The notes under the pieces were generated by a model. The model was not told the DNA's origin. It did no database searches and saw only the letters and a program-made list of their open reading frames with translations. Made by a program: the position numbers and the translations under genes. This document shows, piece by piece, positions 8,639 to 17,158 of a stretch of DNA of 64,000 nt. Location of the stretch: positions 248,001 to 312,000 of the forward strand of contig NC_013132.1 in the NCBI RefSeq assembly GCF_000024005.1. The letters run 5' to 3'. Numbering within the stretch: the stretch's first letter is position 1; each line of letters opens with the position of its first letter. This DNA comes from Chitinophaga pinensis DSM 2588. Its GTDB lineage: Bacteria; Bacteroidota; Bacteroidia; Chitinophagales; Chitinophagaceae.

Positions 8639-8646
8639 ATATTTTA

Positions 8647-9063
8647 TCAGGGATGTGCAGCGACCCACACTTCTCCGTCTTCAAAATATTCTTTCTTCCA
8701 GATAGGTACTGTTTCTTTTAAAGTATCGATGGCGTATTCGCAGGCATCAAAAGCAGCTGCCCGATGTGGTGCAGCAACGGCGATTACTACGACTACTTCA
8801 CCCGGTTGTTTCTCACCAACGATGTGTAACATAGCGATCTTTTTAAGGGCAAACTTTTCTATTGCATCATCTGCGATTTTATCCATTTCCAGCAATGCCA
8901 TTGGCTCATAACATTCAAAGAAAAGTTTGTTTACTTTTCTTCCTTTTGTATTGTTACGCACATTTCCAGAGAAGACAACAACACCTCCGCAGTCAGGCGT
9001 TTCAACGAAGTCCAGTGCTTGTTGTACGGTCACATTACTGTCTATTTTTATTAACTTGTTCAT
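8647..9063 (-). CDS. moaE: Molybdopterin synthase catalytic subunit MoaE
   Basis: MoaE is the large subunit that, with thiocarboxylated MoaD, converts cyclic pyranopterin monophosphate to molybdopterin. The start at 9063 (MNKLIKIDS) gives 138 residues, the family length, so the 42-residue upstream extension is rejected. Motifs include CGGVVVFSGNVRN at about residues 24-36, HIVGEKQPGE, APHRAAAFDACEYAID and the lysine-containing ETVPIWKKEYFEDGEVWV near the end. The gene is divergent from a small membrane-protein gene. moaD lies 0.75 kb away on the same strand but is separated from it by two plus-strand genes. Confidence 0.95.
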   Translation of the reverse strand: MNKLIKIDSNVTVQQALDFVETPDCGGVVVFSGNVRNNTKGRKVNKLFFECYEPMALLEMDKIADDAIEKFALKKIAMLHIVGEKQPGEVVVVIAVAAPHRAAAFDACEYAIDTLKETVPIWKKEYFEDGEVWVAAHP

Positions 9064-9161
9064 CTGAATATCGCTTAGAGAATTTGTATATTTTGAAGCA
9101 AAATAATTTTTATTGGACAAAGAAAATGCGCTAATATTGAAGCATAAAATTATTGTTTGTA

Positions 9162-9353
9162 ATGCCAATAAATCCTGTTGTACACACACTTATCTGGATC
9201 GCTTGTATCGCGAGTTTACTGTATCCTATTATTCCATTGATTAAACACATTACTGCGTCGATGAAAAGTCATCGCAAGTTTGTCGCTGAAATGGAAAAAG
9301 AAATCAATAAATTCAAAACTGATCCTAAAAAATACAAAGCAAAGCAGTATTAA
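9162..9353 (+). CDS. Small single-pass membrane protein of unknown function
   Basis: The 63-residue frame starts at ATG 9162, whereas the upstream in-frame TTG is less likely. One hydrophobic helix covers about residues 7-28 (HTLIWIACIASLLYPIIPLI). A basic, Lys-rich cytoplasmic-type tail ends in KKYKAKQY. It is divergent from moaE and followed 58 bases later by another small membrane protein gene. The composition and position support a real gene, but no family is recognised. Confidence 0.5.
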   Translation: MPINPVVHTLIWIACIASLLYPIIPLIKHITASMKSHRKFVAEMEKEINKFKTDPKKYKAKQY

Positions 9354-9411
9354 AATACTTTATCTCAAGTACAACGTGCGCTTCACATTTTAAAACCAAA
9401 CGCTTACTACA

Positions 9412-9771
9412 TTGTCGAATCTTATCAATTCCTGGCATAGGCCACAGGAAAGGCATAACCATGCAAGAACATTTGGTGCCGTTTGCGGTACACTATTAAT
9501 GGTAATGGCAGAAAAATTGCCGGACGCATACTGGTTTAAAAGTTATATGATCATTGCGACACCTTTACTGTCGGTAGTTTTGGTACTACTTAGCAACTGG
9601 ATCTTCAATAGTTTTCATTCAATTTTTAAGACTTTGTATACAGTATGCCTGGAATGGCGTGTTGCCCGATCTGTCAGAGAGCTGAAGAAGATTCCTTATG
9701 CATCAGAAAGTGATATCCATCAATTGGAAATGAGGTTTATCAAAGTAAAGAGCAGACGCCGCAAGCGATAA
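9412..9771 (+). CDS. Small two-helix membrane protein of unknown function
   Basis: A 119-residue protein read from a TTG start. A later ATG (MVMAEK) would shorten it and cut the first hydrophobic segment. Two probable membrane helices lie at about residues 20-34 and 46-66, followed by a conserved-looking amphipathic region and a strongly basic end (KSRRRKR). It is in the same direction as the preceding small membrane protein, so they may be co-transcribed. No named family is recognised, and the start is uncertain. Confidence 0.5.
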   Translation: MSNLINSWHRPQERHNHARTFGAVCGTLLMVMAEKLPDAYWFKSYMIIATPLLSVVLVLLSNWIFNSFHSIFKTLYTVCLEWRVARSVRELKKIPYASESDIHQLEMRFIKVKSRRRKR

Positions 9772-9805
9772 CTAACAATTAAGCAAGTAAAAGAAAAGCG
9801 TCGTA

Positions 9806-10036
9806 TCATCCACCACTCACCGGAGGAATCACTGCGATTTCATCACCAGGCTGCAAAGTATCCTCATCATTTGCATACACCTTATTCACAGCAATCATCA
9901 GGGAACGTAACTGTTCCAGGGAAGGGTATTTTGTATACAACCAGGCTCTGAGTGCTGCTACTGTAGTGATTTCTTCTGCCGTAATAACAGGCGCACCTGC
10001 TATATCTTTCGCTATGCCGAATAATAAAATGCGCAT
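9806..10036 (-). CDS. moaD: Molybdopterin synthase sulfur carrier subunit MoaD
   Basis: MoaD is a ubiquitin-fold sulfur carrier. MoeB adenylates its C-terminal Gly-Gly, which is then converted to a thiocarboxylate that supplies sulfur to MoaE. The start at 10036 (MRILLFGIAKD) gives 76 residues, the usual size, so the 21-residue upstream extension is rejected. It ends in the expected PPVSGG, and the AVNKVYANDEDTLQPGDEIA region matches the family. It diverges from a small gene at 10111. Confidence 0.92.
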   Translation of the reverse strand: MRILLFGIAKDIAGAPVITAEEITTVAALRAWLYTKYPSLEQLRSLMIAVNKVYANDEDTLQPGDEIAVIPPVSGG

Positions 10037-10110
10037 ATCCCAATCATGAAATTTAGATAAAGCTACGATATTGTAGTAATTTAAGGGGTGATATATCAAA
10101 TAACAGTCAA

Positions 10111-10479
10111 ATGAAAATCAGAATCAGAGGCAATAGCATCCGTTATCGTCTGGACAAAAAAGACGTCGACATACTGAAAAACGATGGTAAAGTAGAAGAA
10201 AGCACCGTCATTGGCGCTGGTCAACTTCATTTCTGCCTCAAGGCCAAAGAAGGCGCTACCAGTCCCTTCATCAAACTGGAAGGCCCGGCCGTACACCTCT
10301 CTTTTCCGAAAGAGCAAGTACGCCAATGGATCGATACCGATCAGGTAGGATTCTCCGCAGAAATTCCCAATGCAGATGGTTCCTCCCTCCATATACTCGT
10401 TGAAAAGGACTTTAAATGCCTTACCGAACGGAATGAAGATGACAGCAATGCTTTTGACAATCCGTTAGAAAGCTGCTGA
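10111..10479 (+). CDS. Hypothetical protein beside moaD
   Basis: A 122-residue soluble protein with no signal peptide or membrane segment. It starts MKIRIRGNSIRYRLDKKDV and looks like a compact beta-rich domain with alternating hydrophobic strands (QLHFCLKAKEG, AVHLSFPKEQVRQW, SLHILVEKDFKCL). The acidic tail NEDDSNAF ends in a Cys. It is divergent from moaD, with 74 bases between starts, so it may be regulated together with molybdenum cofactor synthesis. I do not recognise the family with certainty and assign no function. Confidence 0.55.
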   Translation: MKIRIRGNSIRYRLDKKDVDILKNDGKVEESTVIGAGQLHFCLKAKEGATSPFIKLEGPAVHLSFPKEQVRQWIDTDQVGFSAEIPNADGSSLHILVEKDFKCLTERNEDDSNAFDNPLESC

Positions 10480-11057
10480 TCAATCATTTATACATATCCC
10501 TAGCTACAGGAATAGCTATCATTATCAACATTAACAGATAGCCAGCTCACTATTTCTTTTGATAGCTACCAGCCGCCGAAAAGCCTTTTTCAGCGGGGTT
10601 ATACAAATCACGGATAAGCTGAAATATTTGCAGATGCTACTCATAAGTGATTAAAAAGAGCAATACACCGTCAACACGGGCTAAATAATACAGATGTCAC
10701 ACTATAAAATATGACATCATCCTGACATACGTTCACTGAACAGGCGGATTTTTTCGCTTTTGATCAATCTTTTTCCCGATTCGATCACTCCCAAGCAGCA
10801 TACTGATCGTTCTTTGTGAAAAATTCGTCAGTTAATGTTCGGTTACAATGATTCAACGGTAACCTGACTGCAAACGCTTCCGTAATACCACATGGTACAA
10901 ACCAATACATTGTACCATGCCAACAAGCCGGATACAGATGAATTTCAATAACGCACGTAACAAATAAAACCTATTGGGCGGGTGGATATGATGATATTCT
11001 CCTTTTCCCGGGGGACGCCAGACACTGGCAGGCAAGGATTTCTTATACAATCTGATC
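10480..11057. other. Intergenic stretch with two dyads, no gene seen
   Basis: No coding frame is supported. Two inverted repeats stand out. TAGCTATCA at 10513-10521 faces TGATAGCTA at 10560-10568. CATGGTACA at 10891-10899 faces TGTACCATG at 10911-10919 with an 11-base gap. The second lies about 140 bases before the PepSY gene and has the form of a regulator binding site. No strong promoter consensus was found. Confidence 0.5.
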
Positions 11058-12224
11058 ATGAAAAAAATATTTGGCTGGTTACATCTCTGGCTGGGCATCG
11101 GCTCCGGTTTAGTAGTCCTGGTAGTAGCAGGAACAGGCAGCCTGCTGGTATTCGAAGAGGAACTGGAACATGCGTTCCGGTCTTCTTTTTTCTACGTAGA
11201 CGCGCCCGCCAACACTTCCAGACAACCTCTGGATAATCTGACCGCCTATGTGCTGCGTGAAAATCCGAAATATAAAGTACTCACCATTGGTATAGAACCG
11301 GAAGCAAACCGCAGCATCGTATACCTGCTGGTAAAAGGGAAACCAAAGGAGATTAAAAATCAGCTGTACGTAGCGGTGAACCCCTACTCAGGTCAGATCA
11401 TTTCCTCCGTAGCGGGTAATAAACGCTTCTTCTCTGTCGTACTACAGTTACACCGTTACCTCTGTATGGGCGAAACCGGAAAGATTATCACCGGTATTTC
11501 CTGCTCCATCTTTACCATCCTGATCCTGACCGGTCTGATATTATGGTGGCCTAAAAGGAACAACCGGAAACAGCGTTTCCGTGTGAAATGGAATGCTTCT
11601 TTCAAACGTCTGAACTGGGACATTCATGCCGTATTCGGTTTTTATGTGCATATCATTCTCTTCGTGATAGCTATTACCGGACTGGTATGGAGTTATAAAT
11701 GGGCCAATAGCCTGCTCTATCTCGCATTTGATGGCAACACCAAACAGCAGAAGATCGTAGCACCAACCAGCAGAGCGGTAGAAAATACAGGCATTGCTTA
11801 CCTGGACAGGATCGTAGCTACCACAAACGAAAAGCTCCCTTACGAAGGAAAGATCACCATCCGCTTTGCGGATTCAGATACACTGGCCGTTTCTGCTGCA
11901 AAAGAAAACAGATCCAGACATGATAATGTAAGCGATTTCCTGTACTTCGAAGCAGGTACCGCCAAGCTGTTAAAAGTGAGACTGTATGACAATGAAAGTG
12001 CAGGTACAATTGCCAGAAGATGGGTCTACCCGATCCACACAGGCAGTCTGTATGGCGTTCCTACCAAGATTCTCGCGCTGATCGCTGCGCTGGTAGCATT
12101 CACCCTGCCAATATCCGGATTTCTGATCTGGATGGGGAGAAAGAAGAAGAAACCGACAGCAAAAGCAAAGAAGAAATTACCGATAAATAAAACTGTCAAC
12201 TCCAGGGTACAGATACAATCATGA
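11058..12224 (+). CDS. PepSY-associated transmembrane protein
   Basis: A 388-residue inner-membrane protein of the PepSY_TM type. The first helix (WLHLWLGIGSGLVVLVVAG) is at about residues 5-25, a periplasmic PepSY-like region follows, then helices at about 140-165 (TGISCSIFTILILTGLILWW), 190-215 (HAVFGFYVHIILFVIAITGLVW) and near the C-terminus (ALIAALVAFTLPISGFLIW), with a Lys-rich tail. Intramembrane His residues (HLWLG, LHRYL, HAVFGFY, HTGSLYG) are family features and suggest heme binding. Family members often accompany siderophore receptors and are thought to be ferric or flavin reductases, but no receptor is adjacent here. It is a single-gene unit ended by the hairpin at 12246-12282. Confidence 0.82.
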   Translation: MKKIFGWLHLWLGIGSGLVVLVVAGTGSLLVFEEELEHAFRSSFFYVDAPANTSRQPLDNLTAYVLRENPKYKVLTIGIEPEANRSIVYLLVKGKPKEIKNQLYVAVNPYSGQIISSVAGNKRFFSVVLQLHRYLCMGETGKIITGISCSIFTILILTGLILWWPKRNNRKQRFRVKWNASFKRLNWDIHAVFGFYVHIILFVIAITGLVWSYKWANSLLYLAFDGNTKQQKIVAPTSRAVENTGIAYLDRIVATTNEKLPYEGKITIRFADSDTLAVSAAKENRSRHDNVSDFLYFEAGTAKLLKVRLYDNESAGTIARRWVYPIHTGSLYGVPTKILALIAALVAFTLPISGFLIWMGRKKKKPTAKAKKKLPINKTVNSRVQIQS

Positions 12225-12245
12225 TATCCAGCAAAGTATATAAGA

Positions 12246-12282
12246 GAAAGGGCCGTTCAGCAATCAGCGAACAGCCCTTTCC
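12246..12282. terminator. Terminator between PepSY gene and moeB
   Basis: AAAGGGCCGTTC faces GAACAGCCCTTT with one mismatch, giving an 11-of-12 pair stem between convergent genes. It can serve both directions. Confidence 0.6.
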
Positions 12283-12300
12283 CTTATAAGATCTATCTCT

Positions 12301-13386
12301 TTAATACCTGTTCATTTCCACATCTATTTCTGCGGCCCAGGCATGAATACCACCTTCCACATTATATACCGCAGGAAATCCTGCTGCATCCAGTTGCTGC
12401 GCCACCATCAGACTGCGCATCCCATGATGACAGAGTAAGGCAACAGGGATCTCTTTGCTCAGCTGTGCCATTACGCCTCCCACCATACGCATCGGTATCC
12501 GCATCGCTTGTGGAATACTGCATATTTCCCATTCATCCGGTTCTCTCACATCTATCAACTGTAATGGTTTTTCTGTATCCAGCCAGTCCTGTAACTGATG
12601 CACAGATAAACTTCTTACACCTCCGGTATCACAGGGCTGGTCATAGGTTTCCTGTAATGCTTTGATGTCATGATTACCGGCAACAGGCTTAATCTGGAAT
12701 GTATCGTGCATATTATACAGGGTATCTATTGTCAGCAGCTGATTGCTTAATACCTCACCGATACCGGTAACGATCTTCACTGTTTCATTAGCCTGATAAG
12801 AGCCGATGATACCCGGCAGAATCCCCAGTACACCAATATCGCTGCAATTCAGCATAGTACCTGGTTCCGGTTGCTCAGGAAATAAACAGCGGTAAGTAGC
12901 ACCACCTTTGTAATTGAATACGCTGACCTGACCTTCATATTTGTGAATAGCACCGTATACAAAAGGCTTGTTCAGCATGACACAGGCATCATTCACCAGG
13001 TAGCGGGTACCGAAATTATCCGTACAATCCACTACTACATCGTAAGGTTGAATAATGTCCAGTGCATTATCAGGCATGATCCACGTATCATATGTAGAGA
13101 ACTGTACCTCCGGGTTCAGCTTTTTTAAACGCTGAACAGCGGTACGCAGTTTGGGTTGCCCGACTTCATCCGTATTGTAAAGGACCTGTCTTTGCAGGTT
13201 GGTGAGTGAAATATCATCGTGTTCTACGATTCCTATGCGGCCTACGCCCATAGCGGTCAGGTATTGTAATACAGGTACGCCTAATCCGCCTGCACCTATA
13301 ATCAGTACTGCTGCATTGCTGAGCAGCTGTTGTTTTGCTGGTCCGAAGCCATCCAGTTTCAGGTGTCTGTCATATCGTTGCATCAT
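12301..13386 (-). CDS. moeB: MoeB/ThiF adenylyltransferase with C-terminal rhodanese domain
   Basis: This enzyme should adenylate the MoaD (or ThiS) C-terminus. The rhodanese domain, residues about 265-355, can provide persulfide sulfur. The ATP site is GAGGLGVPVLQYLTAMG (about residues 31-47), and the Arg/Asp region follows (EHDDISLTNLQRQ). DCTDNFGTRYLVND and TMLNCSDIGVLG match the family. The rhodanese loop CHHGMRS carries the expected Cys. The CxxC zinc motifs of E. coli MoeB are not intact: only one Cys remains (TYRCLFP) and the second pair is absent. The start codon overlaps the stop of the upstream GNAT gene by 4 bases, which indicates co-translation. Confidence 0.9.
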   Translation of the reverse strand: MMQRYDRHLKLDGFGPAKQQLLSNAAVLIIGAGGLGVPVLQYLTAMGVGRIGIVEHDDISLTNLQRQVLYNTDEVGQPKLRTAVQRLKKLNPEVQFSTYDTWIMPDNALDIIQPYDVVVDCTDNFGTRYLVNDACVMLNKPFVYGAIHKYEGQVSVFNYKGGATYRCLFPEQPEPGTMLNCSDIGVLGILPGIIGSYQANETVKIVTGIGEVLSNQLLTIDTLYNMHDTFQIKPVAGNHDIKALQETYDQPCDTGGVRSLSVHQLQDWLDTEKPLQLIDVREPDEWEICSIPQAMRIPMRMVGGVMAQLSKEIPVALLCHHGMRSLMVAQQLDAAGFPAVYNVEGGIHAWAAEIDVEMNRY

Positions 13387-13928
13387 CCGTTCTTTATCCT
13401 TTTTGACATAAATATTGAATCTCCGTATGTACCGTCCGACTGCTTAAATGCCTGCGGCAGACGGCCATATTCCATAAAACCAAAGTTACGATACAACTGA
13501 ATAGCTCTTTCATTATTTGCAAACACGTTAAAGTGTATGATTTCCAGCTCTTCATGCTGTTCTGCCCATCTTATCCCGGCAGTCATCAGTCGCCTGCCGA
13601 TCCCCATATTCCAGCATTCATGCAACACAGCGATACCCAGTTGCCCCAGGTGTTTCTCTTTTCTGAAACCGGATTGTTTAATGGAAATACTCCCAACCAG
13701 GCGACCTTCTGTTTCCGCCAGCAACATCAGGTGTTGCGGGCGATTGCAGAAGGAGCGGAGAAATACCTCTTCATCTGCGACAGTGAGCGCTGCCGACTCC
13801 TGTGGGGTCATTAACAGGAAACCTGTCTCTGTGGTCAACTGTTGGTACAATGCCAGCAGGGCTGGAGCGTCTTCCAGTGTGGCCGGGCGCACCAACAATA
13901 CCTGGCCGTTAGGTAGAAAATGCTGCAT
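13383..13928 (-). CDS. GNAT-family N-acetyltransferase
   Basis: A 181-residue acetyltransferase. The N-terminal part reads RPATLEDAPALLALYQQL. The acetyl-CoA loop lies around QLGIAVLHECWNMGIGRRLM (about residues 94-113), and a typical FNVFANNERAIQLYRNFGF segment follows at about 135-153. Its stop overlaps the moeB start (ATGA). The 4-base coupling suggests co-transcription, but whether it acts in cofactor synthesis is unknown. The acceptor substrate cannot be inferred. Confidence 0.85.
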   Translation of the reverse strand: MQHFLPNGQVLLVRPATLEDAPALLALYQQLTTETGFLLMTPQESAALTVADEEVFLRSFCNRPQHLMLLAETEGRLVGSISIKQSGFRKEKHLGQLGIAVLHECWNMGIGRRLMTAGIRWAEQHEELEIIHFNVFANNERAIQLYRNFGFMEYGRLPQAFKQSDGTYGDSIFMSKRIKNG

Positions 13929-13949
13929 AGTACAAATGTAAGCACAAAA

Positions 13950-13977
13950 AAAAGCGCCGCACAGGTGCGACGCTTTT
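13950..13977 (-). terminator. Terminator downstream of serS
   Basis: AAAAGCGCCGCAC faces GTGCGACGCTTTT with one mismatch and only a 2-base gap. On the minus strand it is followed by eight Ts. It should end the serS transcript 23 bases after its stop. Confidence 0.75.
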
Positions 13978-14000
13978 ATATTATTTTAAATATTATTTCC

Positions 14001-15275
14001 TTACAGTGCGATCTTATCGGCGCCGAAATAAGGTTGTAATACCTTCGGAATATTGATACCTTCCGGTGTCTGGTTGTTTTCCAGGATACAAGCCAGGATA
14101 CGCGGTAATGCCAGGGAGCTGCCATTCAGCGTATGTACCAGCTGTGGTTTACCACCACCGTCTTTGAAACGGATCTTCGCGCGGTTTGCCTGGAAAGACT
14201 CAAAATTGGATACAGAGCTCACTTCCAGCCATTTCTGCTGTGCAGTGCTGTATACTTCGAAATCGTAGGTCAGCGCAGAAGCAAATCCCATATCACCACC
14301 GCAAAGACGCAGTATGCGGTATGGCAGTTCCAGTGACTTCACCAGTTCTTCCACATGCGCTACCATTTCATCCAGGATCTCATAAGATTTCTCCGGATGT
14401 ACCACCTGTACAACCTCTACCTTGTCAAACTGGTGCAAACGGTTCAGACCACGTACGTCTTTACCATAAGAACCTGCTTCACGACGAAAACAAGGCGTAT
14501 AGCCAGTCAGTTTTACCGGCAGCTCGGTGTCTTTCAGTATTTCATCTCTGAAGATATTCGTCAGAGGTACTTCGGCTGTAGGGATGAGGTATAATTCATC
14601 TTCTCCTACGAAGTACATCTGTCCTTCTTTATCAGGCAGCTGACCTGTACCATATCCGGAATCACTGTTCACCAGGTGAGGCACCTGGAATTCAGTGTAA
14701 CCTTTATCGGTATTGAAGTTCAGGAAATACTGGATCATAGCGCGTTGTAAACGTGCTCCACGGTTTTTATAAACCGGGAAACCAGCGCCTGTGATCTTGT
14801 TACCCAGTTCGAAGTCGATCAGGTCATATTTCTTCACCAGGTCCCAGTGAGGCACAGCGCCCTCATGTAACTGAGGGATATCGCCACCCTTGCGGACTTC
14901 CACGTTCTCTTCCGGTGTTTTACCGGGAGGCACCAGCGGAGAAGGCAGGTTTGGCAGTTTTACCAATGTATCGTGCAAAAGCTTTTCTGTAGCCGCGAGT
15001 TCTTCGTTAATAGGCTGCAGTCTTGCTTTCAGTGATGCTACTTCCGATTTACGAGATTCCGCTTCATCTTTCTGCCCCTGTGCCATCAGTTTACCGATTT
15101 CCTTGGAATTCGAGTTTACTTTGGCCTGTGTTTCATCATACTCAAGGGTTAATTTCTTGCGCTTGTCGTCCAGCTCAAGTACCTGGTCCACCAGTTCCAG
15201 CTCCCTGAAGTTCTTCAGGGTCAGCCTTTCCAGTACCTGGTCCTTGTTTTGACGAATGAACGGAACTTGTAACAT
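14001..15275 (-). CDS. serS: Seryl-tRNA synthetase
   Basis: The enzyme charges tRNA-Ser in the cytoplasm. At 424 residues it has the normal bacterial length. The N-terminal coiled-coil arm covers about residues 25-105 (Lys/Glu/Gln-rich). The class II catalytic core has motif 2 at CFRREAGSYGKDVRGLNRLH (about 260-279), and motif 3 near the C-terminus at HTLNGSSLALPRILACILEN. The gene is monocistronic: terminator immediately 3', repeat-rich spacer upstream. A tRNA-Ser(GGA) gene lies elsewhere in the window at 50.6 kb. Confidence 0.97.
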   Translation of the reverse strand: MLQVPFIRQNKDQVLERLTLKNFRELELVDQVLELDDKRKKLTLEYDETQAKVNSNSKEIGKLMAQGQKDEAESRKSEVASLKARLQPINEELAATEKLLHDTLVKLPNLPSPLVPPGKTPEENVEVRKGGDIPQLHEGAVPHWDLVKKYDLIDFELGNKITGAGFPVYKNRGARLQRAMIQYFLNFNTDKGYTEFQVPHLVNSDSGYGTGQLPDKEGQMYFVGEDELYLIPTAEVPLTNIFRDEILKDTELPVKLTGYTPCFRREAGSYGKDVRGLNRLHQFDKVEVVQVVHPEKSYEILDEMVAHVEELVKSLELPYRILRLCGGDMGFASALTYDFEVYSTAQQKWLEVSSVSNFESFQANRAKIRFKDGGGKPQLVHTLNGSSLALPRILACILENNQTPEGINIPKVLQPYFGADKIAL

Positions 15276-15309
15276 TTTACGATTTATTAAATTTCAGCAA
15301 ATATAGGAG

Positions 15310-15481
15310 TCAATTAGGAATTAAGAATTAGGAATTCTGGCGCCATATGGTTACTCATATTTGAGTATAACTTCAAGCAGATACTTGGATTCATATCAGG
15401 ATAAATCTTTTTATCCTATAGATAGGTCTGATAAGCCTTCTGCCTCACCAATTCCTAATTCCTAATTGTATATTCCTAATT
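15310..15481. repeat. AATTAGGAATT-type intergenic repeat, copy 2
   Basis: The left arm CAATTAGGAATTAAGAATTA starts at about 15311. The right arm, built of AATTCCTAATT units, covers about 15449-15481 and runs into the TAA stop codon of nadE (15480-15482). The interior of about 110 bases has no coding frame. It lies in the nadE 3' region and also upstream of serS, which starts at 15275. Confidence 0.7.
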
Positions 15482-17144
15482 AAGAGAGGTATTTTCCAAC
15501 GATCGGCACTCTTCTTCCTACACCGAATGCCTTGGACGAAACGCGTATAATGGGGCAGAACTGGTTCCTTTTATACTCATTGGTATTGACCATTTTGAGC
15601 GTACGCGTCACCAATGCAGCATCGAAACCCTGTGCAATGATCTCTTTTGGTCCCTGACGGCGCTCGATATACTGATACAAAATACTGTCCAGCACTGTGT
15701 AGTCAGGCAGACTATCACTGTCCTTCTGATTAGGGCGTAATTCTGCAGAAGGCGCCTTGTCAATGATATTAGCAGGGATAATTTCTTTGTCCCGGTTGAT
15801 ATACCTTGCCAGTGCATACACCTGCATCTTGTACACATCACCTAATACCGCCAGACCACCTGCCATATCACCGTACAGGGTACCGTAACCGGTAGACAGC
15901 TCGCTCTTATTGGAGGTATTCAGCAGGATATAACCAAATTTATTGGATAAGCCCATCAGCAGGTTCCCACGGATACGTGACTGTGTATTCTCTTCTGCCA
16001 CATTAAAGGGTCTGCCCTCAAAAAATGGGTTCAGGGTCTGCAGGAAGGTTTCATAAATATCATTGATACGGATGATGTCATAAGGATTGTCCAGATTTTT
16101 AGACAGGGCAACGGCATCATCTACAGAATGTTCGGTAGAATAAGGGGAAGGCATGAGAATAGCTCTCACATTCTCTTTACCCAGTGCTTCTGCTGCCAGG
16201 GCCAGCGTCACAGCGCTATCTATTCCTCCGGAAGAACCAAGGATCGCTTTGGTAAAGCCCATCTTCTGGAAATAGTCCTTAATCCCCATGATGATCGCAT
16301 GGTAGATACGGTCGATATTATATTCCGGCAGCAACTCGTTTACCGGTATATAAGCCGGCTCAGGTGCTGGTTGTTCTGATTGTAAAAGTACTTCCAGGTC
16401 ATACCCCTCGATGGCTTCTTCAAAATAAGGCAGTTCTTTTACGATGTTACCTTGTTTATCAAAGATTACAGATCCGCCATCAAAAACGATCTCAGTCTGG
16501 GAACCTACTGCATTACAGTAATACATAGGAATACCATATTTCTTCACGTTTTCACGGATGATCTTTTTACGGTCCTGTGCATGATTATAATCGAACGGAG
16601 AAGCAGACAGGTTAATCATTACGTCCGGCTGCTGTTCTATCAGCTGATCCATCGGACAGATCCGATACAGCGGATTATCCCCCAGGTTCCAGATATCTTC
16701 GCAGATAGTTACTGCCAGTTTTTTGCCTTTGAAAGGCACAACGTTCCAGGCATAACCGGGTTCGAAGTAACGGTATTCATCAAATACATCGTACGTAGGC
16801 AGCAGGGTTTTGTGGATAATCTGCTTTACCTCACCCTCATGCAGGAACCAGGCGGCGTTGAAGAGGTCTTTCCCTTCCGGCTGTGTATTACGGCAGGGAG
16901 CACCCACCAGTACTGCTATATTGGACGTATGAGCTTTGATCTTGTCAATAGCCGCGTATGATTGTTGTATAAAGTCGTCAAATTCAAGGAAATCTCTGGG
17001 AGGATATCCGCACACGCACAACTCGGTGAACACGACCAGGTCTGCGCCCTGTGCTTCGGCTGCTTTTATTCCTTCCAGTATCTTCTGCGTATTCAGTTCG
17101 AAATTGCCGATATGATAGTTCTGTTGCGCAAGTATAATTTTCAT
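15480..17144 (-). CDS. nadE: Glutamine-dependent NAD+ synthetase
   Basis: NadE makes NAD+ from deamido-NAD+, ATP and glutamine. The 554-residue two-domain form has an N-terminal nitrilase-type glutaminase (catalytic Glu near residue 42 in VVFTELCVCGYPPRD, catalytic Cys in LAVTICEDIWN at about residue 150). The C-terminal synthetase domain has the PP-loop ATP motif LGSSGGIDSAV at about residue 308 and the SELSTGYGTLYGDMAGG segment. It lies 14 bases downstream of an outer-membrane barrel gene and is probably co-transcribed with it. gldB diverges from the same region, and nadE near gldB is also known in Flavobacterium. Confidence 0.96.
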   Translation of the reverse strand: MKIILAQQNYHIGNFELNTQKILEGIKAAEAQGADLVVFTELCVCGYPPRDFLEFDDFIQQSYAAIDKIKAHTSNIAVLVGAPCRNTQPEGKDLFNAAWFLHEGEVKQIIHKTLLPTYDVFDEYRYFEPGYAWNVVPFKGKKLAVTICEDIWNLGDNPLYRICPMDQLIEQQPDVMINLSASPFDYNHAQDRKKIIRENVKKYGIPMYYCNAVGSQTEIVFDGGSVIFDKQGNIVKELPYFEEAIEGYDLEVLLQSEQPAPEPAYIPVNELLPEYNIDRIYHAIIMGIKDYFQKMGFTKAILGSSGGIDSAVTLALAAEALGKENVRAILMPSPYSTEHSVDDAVALSKNLDNPYDIIRINDIYETFLQTLNPFFEGRPFNVAEENTQSRIRGNLLMGLSNKFGYILLNTSNKSELSTGYGTLYGDMAGGLAVLGDVYKMQVYALARYINRDKEIIPANIIDKAPSAELRPNQKDSDSLPDYTVLDSILYQYIERRQGPKEIIAQGFDAALVTRTLKMVNTNEYKRNQFCPIIRVSSKAFGVGRRVPIVGKYLS

Positions 17145-17158
17145 CTACAATCGTCTTT

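Noticed and set aside
9064..9189. 42-residue N-terminal extension of MoaE
   Set aside because: MoaE family length and the MNKLIKIDS start fit without it; the extension covers the divergent promoter region.
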